Source: Anaerolineaceae bacterium UBA4781 (lineage in GTDB: Bacteria > Chloroflexota > Anaerolineae > Anaerolineales > Anaerolineaceae). Taken from it: DNA of 6,363 nt. The stretch spans positions 1 to 6,363 of the forward strand of contig DHHD01000046.1 in the NCBI GenBank assembly GCA_002403105.1, given 5' to 3'. Below the pieces are notes generated by a model, which worked only from the letters and a program-made list of their open reading frames with translations, was not told the origin of the DNA and did no database searches. A program made the translations under genes and the position numbers. Shown in pieces: positions 1 through 4,321 of the stretch. Numbering within the stretch: position 1 is the stretch's first letter; each line of letters begins with the position of its first letter.

Positions 1-807
1 CGTGGGTGTGCCAGTAGGAATGCTGGTGGGGGTAAGGGTGGCAGTGGGCGCCGGGGTGGGCATACTGCCAACCGGGTAGACCAGCAGTTCTTGATCGTTA
101 TAGATAGAATCGGAGGTCAGGCTGTTCAATTGCTTGATGGTATCGATCTTGGTGCCATAGGCAGTGGCGATCGCCCACAATGATTGACCACTCTGCACAA
201 TATGAGTAACGCTGCCATCTGCATTGGGGGTAGCTGTGACCACCGGTACTACGATCTGGGAGACCGGAGAGGTGGCGGTGATCACCGTTCCATTATCATC
301 AATGATGGGGGTTCCCGGGTCGGATGGATTGTAGGTTCCGGAACTGTTATAACAAGCATGCAGGACGTAGTAATAGACACCATCGTATGATGCTACCCCC
401 GCACCAACATGTTTGTAATAGGCATAGGTAGCCGGCAAGCGGTGATCAGGATCATCCCAGTATCCGTAAATTTCATTGATGTCCGCTTCGCCGTAGCTAA
501 GAGCAAAGTTTTCCGTGCAGTGCACCGTGCTTCTATCACCATAGCCATAGGCTGAAATTCTGCCGGAAGCATTGCCGATATGGGTATGCAACCCCTGTAC
601 AGCCATGGAATAAGCAGTGTCATAGGCAGTGACGTTCAGCAAGGGATCCACAATAAGAGCGGAATTACCTGCCTCTGCGCGCCAACCTTGAATCAGACTG
701 ATGAGATCCGAAGCAGTGGCACCATTTGCAGAGAAAGCGATCGCAGAGGGAAGAAAGAGCAATCCCAATGCCAGGGTCAAAATAGAGATTCTATAGAAAG
801 GTTTCAT
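1..807 (-). CDS. Secreted CAP (SCP/PR1)-domain protein with LysM domain, C-terminus cut off by window edge
   Basis: Reading the minus strand from the ATG at 807 gives 269 open codons with no stop before the window ends, so the gene is partial. Residues 1-24 form a signal peptide: basic start MKPFYR, a hydrophobic core and a likely cut after AIA. Residues about 33-155 resemble a CAP/SCP domain: H74/H76 in the first helix, E99 in TENFAL, the W117..DPDHR block (H122) that parallels the family's SPGHR, then KHVGAG and a YYYVLHACYN strand. C97 and C152 could form a disulfide. After a Ser/Thr/Pro linker, residues about 200-245 are a LysM repeat (HIVQSGQSLWAIATAYGT...). From about 249 the chain is Thr/Pro-rich, as in wall- or surface-spanning tails of Chloroflexota. 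CAP proteins are extracellular and LysM binds peptidoglycan or related glycans; the actual substrate here is unknown. The ribosome binding site is weak; other nearby start codons are out of frame. Confidence 0.88.
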   Translation of the reverse strand, partial: MKPFYRISILTLALGLLFLPSAIAFSANGATASDLISLIQGWRAEAGNSALIVDPLLNVTAYDTAYSMAVQGLHTHIGNASGRISAYGYGDRSTVHCTENFALSYGEADINEIYGYWDDPDHRLPATYAYYKHVGAGVASYDGVYYYVLHACYNSSGTYNPSDPGTPIIDDNGTVITATSPVSQIVVPVVTATPNADGSVTHIVQSGQSLWAIATAYGTKIDTIKQLNSLTSDSIYNDQELLVYPVGSMPTPAPTATLTPTSIPTGTPT

Positions 808-996
808 AGCTTGAATAACGGCAAGTCTAACATGATTTTAAGAGAAAATTTGTTGTTTTAAAAAACCATTAGATGACATTTCGTAATAGATTCGAAACCA
901 AATTCAATCTTGTAGAAATAAAGAAGTTCATTAACCTACTTAACATCGTATTGTATGCTCTTCGGATTCTTTTTCTTCGTATTACCTAAAAAAAAA

Positions 997-1791
997 CTAG
1001 CTATATAAATCCCGTTTTGAGTATGCTAAATAAGCACCCGCAATGGACACTGCGATCAGAACTAAGGACAAACCTACAAAAGTGGGCTCAAGCTTTGACT
1101 CACGCAGCAATACTGCCGGTTCAAAATATTTAAATGGAGTGAAATATTTTAGAAAGTCCAGATCTTTACTCAAACCGGTAATAATGGAGATGAAATAACT
1201 GACCAGCAGAATGGATACCGCAATGGAGCCAGATTGTTTGTGTTTCTTCATCGCGCATCCAAGGAAAACTCCAAGTGCCATAAAAATCATTTGCAGTAAC
1301 AATACGGTCAGCATGGTGATGGATACAAATCGGTAAAATTCACTATCGGGTTGATATTTTTGAGCGAAAATGACTGTACTTCCCCATGTTACAAGCAACA
1401 GGACAATACAATTCACAACGACCGCTGCTATTTTTGCGGTCACAAGTCTTCCGCGTGTTACCGGCAGGGTTAACGAAAACTCGACCGTTCTATCGCGCTC
1501 TTCCTTGGAAATAATATCGCTGCCCCACATAGCAGCAGAGATCGACAGGATGAGGTTGAAATAAATGATCATGATGCCGAAGAAGCCCGTCACCGTGGTT
1601 AGATTAAATGCATTCATATTCAAGGAGGAGATCAGAGCGGGCGGCATACTATCCAAAACAGTCAGCAATTGAGGGTTTTCATAGAATGCAGAAAACTTAG
1701 AGAATCCCACGAAATTAAATAAAATAAGAATCCCGCTCCAGATGAGCAGAGATTTCAAATTCGAACGCAGCTCTCGAAAAAAGATATTCAC
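997..1791 (-). CDS. ABC-2 type transporter permease B (second permease of the operon)
   Basis: A 264-residue integral membrane protein with about six predicted helices (near 15-31, 66-88, 118-143, 156-179, 187-206, 237-256). Between helices 2 and 3 is the cytoplasmic motif typical of ABC-2 exporter permeases, EERDRTVEFSLTLPVTRGRLVTAK cut to its key parts: E97/E98, R101-T102 and P110..R113..K120. It starts at GTG; AAGGAG lies 8 nt upstream and overlaps the TAA of the preceding permease, which indicates translational coupling. It is colinear with the upstream permease (shared MNIF start, GFFG at 69-72, PFK.F before the last helix, KR near the C-terminus), so the two are likely a duplicated pair forming a heterodimeric channel driven by the operon's ATPase. 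The substrate cannot be read from sequence; drugs, peptides or lipids are the usual cargo of related systems. A T9 run follows the stop, but I see no hairpin before it and so call no terminator. Confidence 0.88.
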   Translation of the reverse strand: MNIFFRELRSNLKSLLIWSGILILFNFVGFSKFSAFYENPQLLTVLDSMPPALISSLNMNAFNLTTVTGFFGIMIIYFNLILSISAAMWGSDIISKEERDRTVEFSLTLPVTRGRLVTAKIAAVVVNCIVLLLVTWGSTVIFAQKYQPDSEFYRFVSITMLTVLLLQMIFMALGVFLGCAMKKHKQSGSIAVSILLVSYFISIITGLSKDLDFLKYFTPFKYFEPAVLLRESKLEPTFVGLSLVLIAVSIAGAYLAYSKRDLYS

Positions 1792-1803
1792 TTATTCTTC
1801 TCC

Positions 1804-2607
1804 TTATACCGCGGATGCGATATTCCTTTTCTCATACAAAATATAAGTACCAATCACTGCGATAAAAATAGCAATCACACTGATCCAAACCAGCGGGAAT
1901 TCCCAGGAGGCATATTTGACGATATAACTGGGGGAAAAATGCTTGAAAGGCGAAAGAATCTCGAGACTCTTCTCTCCGACCATGCTGCCAAATGCATTCA
2001 GCGTATACAGACCGAAAACGAGTGCCATAGAAAACGGCGTTACACTACGGATTCGCTTGACCAGCAGTGAGATCAGCATACCGACTGAGAGGAAGAACAA
2101 CTGGAAAATGATCATGCTGACCAGAAGAAGGATCAAAGCTTTGAGCTGTATTTGCTGCCCATCATTGAAAAAGTTGATGAATACAAAACTGCTGACCCAT
2201 ACGACCGCTTCTGTAATGACAAGACAGGTTATGGCAGCTAATAATTTGCTGGTAAGGATCTGTTTACGGGCAATCGGTTTTGAAAGCAAGAAATCAGCTG
2301 TCCACTCACTTTCTTCTATTGAGACCAGGGAAAAACCATAATTGGCTGCCTGGATCGCCAGACAGATCTGACAAAAGACAAAGAGAAGCCCAAAGAATCC
2401 CAGAATAGTTGACCAATCCAAATCCTGCATACCAAATGCGATCAAGAGCTCCTTTGGAAAGGATTTCATCAATTGATTGACCAGCGCAGCTTCGGCTGCA
2501 AAACTCTGAAACAAGGACATAAAAACGAGGATCAAAGAGGAAATGGACACTGACCAGATCAGCACTGATCTCAGCTTGATTTTGAATTCATGCTTAAAAA
2601 TATTCAT
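1804..2607 (-). CDS. ABC-2 type transporter permease A (first permease of the operon)
   Basis: A 267-residue membrane protein with about six hydrophobic helices (near 15-34, 67-90, 120-146, 155-183, 188-208, 237-257). The ABC-2 cytoplasmic motif sits at 98-121 (E98/E99, W102-T103, P111, R114, K121). I start it at the ATG at 2607 rather than at GTG 2616 or ATG 2613. The stretch AGGTGAT (2618-2612) matches the anti-SD tail, with the GG 8 nt from this ATG. The resulting MNIF start also aligns exactly with the MNIF start of its paralogue downstream. The longer readings would add only MMK. The ATPase stop ends 9 nt upstream of the chosen start, so the two are likely coupled. It pairs with the downstream permease and the ATPase as an exporter; cargo unknown. 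The stop TAA is part of the next gene's ribosome binding site. Confidence 0.87.
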   Translation of the reverse strand: MNIFKHEFKIKLRSVLIWSVSISSLILVFMSLFQSFAAEAALVNQLMKSFPKELLIAFGMQDLDWSTILGFFGLLFVFCQICLAIQAANYGFSLVSIEESEWTADFLLSKPIARKQILTSKLLAAITCLVITEAVVWVSSFVFINFFNDGQQIQLKALILLLVSMIIFQLFFLSVGMLISLLVKRIRSVTPFSMALVFGLYTLNAFGSMVGEKSLEILSPFKHFSPSYIVKYASWEFPLVWISVIAIFIAVIGTYILYEKRNIASAV

Positions 2608-2611
2608 CTTC

Positions 2612-2618
2612 ATCACCT
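2612..2618 (-). promoter_or_regulatory. Ribosome binding site AGGTGAT that decides the permease A start
   Basis: The minus strand reads TAG-GTG-ATG-AAG-ATG here. AGGTGAT complements the distal part of the 16S anti-SD (UAAGGAGGUGAU consensus) and overlaps the ATPase stop codon. It gives good spacing only to the ATG at 2607, because the upstream GTG and ATG lie inside the site itself. Confidence 0.6.
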
Positions 2619-3489
2619 ATTCGTAATAATGCATGAAGATCTCTTCGAGGGTCAGGTCTTCAACGGTCAGGTCGGCAATTTTTTCACTGCTGATCAAGCG
2701 CGTGATCGTGTTGATATCGCCTTTATAGAAAAAACTGATCATTCCATCCATTTTCTCTATATTGCTCACGCCGTCGATATTAAATCGAGTTTCGTCCATT
2801 CCATCAGCAGTGATCTGGATCTTCTTATAATTATTCTTTTGCAGGGTCTTAATATCCTGGATATCGATAATGCTGCCTTCTTTAATGATCGCAACACGAT
2901 TGCACAACCTTTGCACTTCTCCCAAAATGTGCGATGAGAAGAAAACCGTCGCTCCTCGGTCATGCTCCTCACGAATGAGATTAAAGAATTTTTGCTGCAT
3001 AAGCGGATCAAGCCCTGAAGTTGGTTCATCCAGGATGATAAGCTTCGGCTGGTGCAGAAGCCCCTGAACGATGCCAACTTTCTTTTTATTCCCATAAGAA
3101 AGATCATCGATTCTTCTTTTCAGATCAAGTTCCATGAGATCAGCTAATTCGAATAACCGTTTCGAGCAATCTTTTTTGTAGAAACTTGCAGAATATTCCA
3201 GCAGATCAAGAACTTTCATCCCCTCATAGTAAAAAACCTCCGAAGGTAAATAACCAATCTCTTGCCGAATCTCAGGACCGAACTTAATACAATCTTTACC
3301 AAAAATCCTGGCATCGCCCTTGGTTGGATAGATCAAGGATAAAAACAAGCGAATGGTGGTCGATTTACCGGCACCATTTGGACCGATAAATCCAAAAATT
3401 TCTCCTTCTTCCACGTTCAATGAAACATCAATAATTCCCCGGGCTTTGCCGTAATACTTCGTTAAATGATCCGTTTCAATAATATTCAT
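2617..3489 (-). CDS. ABC transporter ATP-binding protein, ABC-2 exporter (drug/bacitracin-resistance-like) type
   Basis: A 290-residue nucleotide-binding subunit that would sit on the cytoplasmic face and power the two permeases. Visible motifs: Walker A GPNGAGKST (36-44); Q-loop region IGYLPSEV (78-85), where the usual Gln is not present; signature LSYGN (130-134), a variant of LSGGQ; Walker B LIILDEPTSGLDP (150-162) with E155 catalytic; switch His H187 in SSHIL. Residues about 210-290 are a C-terminal extension typical of this subfamily. I start at the ATG at 3489 (MNIIETDHLTKYYG): AAGGAG lies 7 nt upstream, and a longer reading from 3516 would add nine residues with no family support. It is the first gene of a three-gene operon. 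No histidine kinase or regulator is adjacent, so control probably acts through the leader dyad. Substrate unknown. Confidence 0.92.
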   Translation of the reverse strand: MNIIETDHLTKYYGKARGIIDVSLNVEEGEIFGFIGPNGAGKSTTIRLFLSLIYPTKGDARIFGKDCIKFGPEIRQEIGYLPSEVFYYEGMKVLDLLEYSASFYKKDCSKRLFELADLMELDLKRRIDDLSYGNKKKVGIVQGLLHQPKLIILDEPTSGLDPLMQQKFFNLIREEHDRGATVFFSSHILGEVQRLCNRVAIIKEGSIIDIQDIKTLQKNNYKKIQITADGMDETRFNIDGVSNIEKMDGMISFFYKGDINTITRLISSEKIADLTVEDLTLEEIFMHYYE

Positions 3490-3496
3490 AAAAACT

Positions 3497-3504
3497 CTCC
3501 TTAT
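3497..3504 (-). promoter_or_regulatory. Ribosome binding site ATAAGGAG of the ABC ATPase
   Basis: ATAAGGAG lies 7 nt before the ATG at 3489 and fixes that start. The same eight bases form the ribosome binding sites of permease B (1800-1807) and ybaB (5979-5986). Confidence 0.8.
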
Positions 3505-3520
3505 AAACGTCTGCAATTTC

Positions 3521-3537
3521 TATCAATCGTATTGATA
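3521..3537. promoter_or_regulatory. Perfect 7-3-7 inverted repeat in the ABC operon leader, candidate operator
   Basis: TATCAAT-CGT-ATTGATA is a perfect dyad with a 3-bp centre, 32-48 nt upstream of the ATPase start. Its size and place fit a homodimeric repressor site (for example of the TetR, MarR or GntR type), but no regulator gene is nearby. I found no convincing -35/-10 pair around it, so promoter overlap is inferred only. Confidence 0.4.
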
Positions 3538-3560
3538 ATTTTTACATGAATAAAAACAGG

Positions 3561-3577
3561 CCAGTTGTCACCAGTTG
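3561..3577. repeat. Direct repeat CCAGTTG x2 at 10-bp spacing
   Basis: CCAGTTG occurs at 3561-3567 and 3571-3577, separated by TCA. The start-to-start period is exactly 10 bp, placing both copies on the same helix face. It lies upstream of the ABC operon dyad, about 72-88 nt before the ATPase start, where an activator could bind. The function is inferred. Confidence 0.4.
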
Positions 3578-3699
3578 AATGATAAGCAGAAATTTTACGA
3601 AAAAAAGCACATGATTGGTGATCCGGTCATCAAGACGCAACTTATTACTTTAGTACCTGAAAATATTGATGTCAGCATGCCGCATAGAATATATTGATC

Positions 3700-3737
3700 T
3701 CTACTCTCCTCGAATATATATTCTGAATTGGAGTAGA
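3700..3737. repeat. Nested inverted repeat around a 12-bp AT palindrome
   Basis: The core GAATATATATTC (3712-3723) is a perfect palindrome. It is flanked by TCTACTC (3700-3706) and GAGTAGA (3731-3737), which are perfect reverse complements. The intervening arms are 5 and 7 nt and do not match. There is no T-run on either side typical of a terminator, so it could be a protein-binding site or a decayed repeat. Confidence 0.4.
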
Positions 3738-3870
3738 AAAACATTATTGATCGGGTGAGGTTTTTTAACAAATGAGCTTTAATAGTTTGTGAAAAAACAA
3801 GTAAAGATGCGAAGAATATTTCCAGAAAAATTCGCATTCACTGTTTATTTTTGAGCAAGCTTGAGAAAGA

Positions 3871-3943
3871 TGCCCCCAAGGGGACTCGAACCCCTGTTTT
3901 GGCCTTGAGAGGGCCACGTCCTAGGCCGCTAGACAATGGGGGC
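3871..3943 (-). tRNA. tRNA-Glu(CUC)
   Basis: The minus strand folds as a 73-nt cloverleaf. The acceptor stem is GCCCCCA/TGGGGGC with discriminator A. The D arm GTCTAGCGGCCTAGGAC is the form usual in glutamate tRNAs. The anticodon stem TGGCC/GGCCA carries the loop CTCTCAA with anticodon CTC (plus-strand 3907-3909), which reads GAG. The T arm is AGGGG-TTCGAGT-CCCCT. No CCA is encoded, so the 3' end must be added by the CCA-adding enzyme. A strong promoter lies just upstream, and the gene appears to be a stand-alone transcription unit. Confidence 0.96.
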
Positions 3944-3955
3944 GGGCAGTTTCGA

Positions 3956-3984
3956 ATTGTAGCATGGGCGTTTTGGGTTGTCAA
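3956..3984 (-). promoter_or_regulatory. Strong sigma70-type promoter of tRNA-Glu
   Basis: On the minus strand TTGACA (3984-3979) is a perfect -35 element. It is followed by a 17-bp spacer and the -10 element TACAAT (3961-3956), preceded by TGC, an extended -10. Predicted initiation is near 3949, about six nt before the mature tRNA 5' end. This is the best promoter in the window. Confidence 0.85.
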
Positions 3985-4036
3985 ATAACAGGCAGCCCGC
4001 GTATGTCATCCGCGGTTGGATGGAGACTCGATGTGG

Positions 4037-4069
4037 AAAACAAAAAACTGCCGGTTATTCACCGGCAGT
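4037..4069 (-). terminator. Rho-independent terminator (minus strand) ending the candidate small RNA
   Basis: ACTGCCGGT (4047-4055) and ACCGGCAGT (4061-4069) form a perfect 9-bp GC-rich stem with a 5-nt loop. On the minus strand the stem is followed by TTTTTT-G-TTTT. On the plus strand nothing T-rich follows, so the terminator works in the minus direction only. No minus-strand protein gene lies upstream of it, which implies a non-coding transcript. The tRNA has its own promoter downstream. Confidence 0.88.
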
Positions 4070-4178
4070 CCAAAGGAGGATTTGCCACCAGTTCTCCGGG
4101 AGGAGCAAGACAGCATAAGGAGGGTTAAGCTGTCGCCCGGTGGCGATACCACTACTGTTAAATTTCACTGGTATCTGT
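4042..4178 (-). ncRNA. Candidate small regulatory RNA with three anti-Shine-Dalgarno motifs
   Basis: Predicted transcript of about 140 nt, from a -10-like element (TATACT, 4190-4185) to the intrinsic terminator. A 5' hairpin is possible from GATACCA (4175-4169) with TGGTATC (4151-4145). The core is a three-way junction. Its closing stem GCCACCGG/CTGGTGGC (4144-4137 with 4091-4084) has one G.U pair on this strand but an A.C mismatch on the other. Hairpin GACAGC/GCTGTC carries the 14-nt loop TTAACCCTCCTTAT (4128-4115). Hairpin CTCC-TCCC-GGAG (4105-4094) has a UCCC tetraloop. A further ATCCTCC lies between the core and the terminator. The three CCUCC-type segments mimic the 16S 3' tail and suggest a regulator that pairs with ribosome binding sites. 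I do not recognise a known family; SRP RNA was considered and rejected. No ORF fits. Confidence 0.62.
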
Positions 4179-4179
4179 G

Positions 4180-4192
4180 GATATAGTATATC
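4180..4192. promoter_or_regulatory. Palindromic -10-like element, possibly bidirectional
   Basis: GATATA-G-TATATC is a perfect 13-bp dyad. Read on the minus strand it contains TATACT, placed correctly to start the small RNA near 4178. Read on the plus strand it contains TATAGT, pointing towards dnaX. No good -35 element is seen for either direction (TTGTTA on the minus strand lies 22 bp away), so promoter use is inferred. Confidence 0.4.
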
Positions 4193-4230
4193 TAAATAGT
4201 CCGATTAGCCATTAACAAAATATTAGAATT

Positions 4231-4258
4231 GAAGGAGAAAAGAACATGTTTTAAACAT
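4231..4258 (+). other. Minimal two-codon ORF (ATG-TTT-TAA) with good ribosome binding site, overlapped by a dyad, in the dnaX leader
   Basis: GAAGGAG (4231-4237) is followed 8 nt later by ATG at 4246, one TTT codon and TAA at 4252-4254. ATGTTT-T-AAACAT (4246-4258) is a perfect inverted repeat covering the ORF. It ends about 64 nt before the dnaX start. It could stall or load ribosomes on a dnaX leader, or be the relic of a lost gene start; it is only translated if transcription begins upstream of it. Confidence 0.35.
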
Positions 4259-4277
4259 CCAGAGCAGGATTTATGAC

Positions 4278-4283
4278 TATAAT
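4278..4283 (+). promoter_or_regulatory. Possible -10 element (TATAAT) for dnaX
   Basis: A perfect TATAAT lies 39-44 nt before the dnaX ATG, giving a predicted leader of about 32 nt. No recognisable -35 hexamer occurs at 16-18 bp (the sequence there is near ACATCC), so this is a weak call. Confidence 0.35.
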
Positions 4284-4321
4284 TCCAGTAAACAAGAATA
4301 TCTATGAAATAAAGGATCAGC

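Larger units (their letters stand above)
3538..3870. other. AT-rich intergenic stretch between tRNA-Glu and the ABC operon, no supported gene
   Basis: This spacer holds the direct repeat at 3561-3577 and the nested inverted repeat at 3700-3737. The minus-strand 80-codon frame (3595-3837) has no recognisable domain and no good ribosome binding site. The plus strand has a 28-codon frame from ATG 3611 to TGA 3697, also unrecognised. CAAGCTTG near 3856-3863 is self-complementary but has no loop, so it is not a tRNA terminator. Confidence 0.5.

Noticed and set aside
393..623. 76-codon minus-strand ORF overlapping the CAP gene
   Set aside because: It is an out-of-frame shadow; the overlapping frame encodes a signal peptide, CAP domain and LysM.
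879..897. TTTCG-N9-CGAAA inverted repeat upstream of the CAP gene
   Set aside because: Five-base arms with a 9-bp spacer in AT-rich DNA are easily expected by chance.
985..999. Terminator after permease B (T9 on the minus strand after the stop)
   Set aside because: No stable stem precedes the T-run within the gene end, so an intrinsic terminator is not supported.
3611..3697. 28-codon plus-strand ORF (MIGDPVIKTQLI...)
   Set aside because: The composition looks somewhat protein-like, but it is short, lacks a ribosome binding site and matches nothing I recognise; a gene remnant cannot be shown from sequence alone.
3595..3837. 80-codon minus-strand ORF between tRNA and ABC operon
   Set aside because: No domain, no good ribosome binding site, Phe/Ile/Ser-rich as expected from AT-rich spacer DNA, and the nested inverted repeat lies inside it.
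4084..4144. Bacterial SRP (4.5S/scRNA) gene, often found next to dnaX
   Set aside because: CTCC-GGGA-GGAGCA on the plus strand superficially resembles the SRP apical hairpin, but the conserved AGGUC side and AAGCAGC partner are missing, and the terminator faces the other strand.
4070..4150. Riboswitch in the dnaX leader (plus strand)
   Set aside because: The structure exists, but on the plus strand its closing stem has an A.C mismatch, there is no plus-strand terminator or anti-terminator, and no known aptamer core was recognised.
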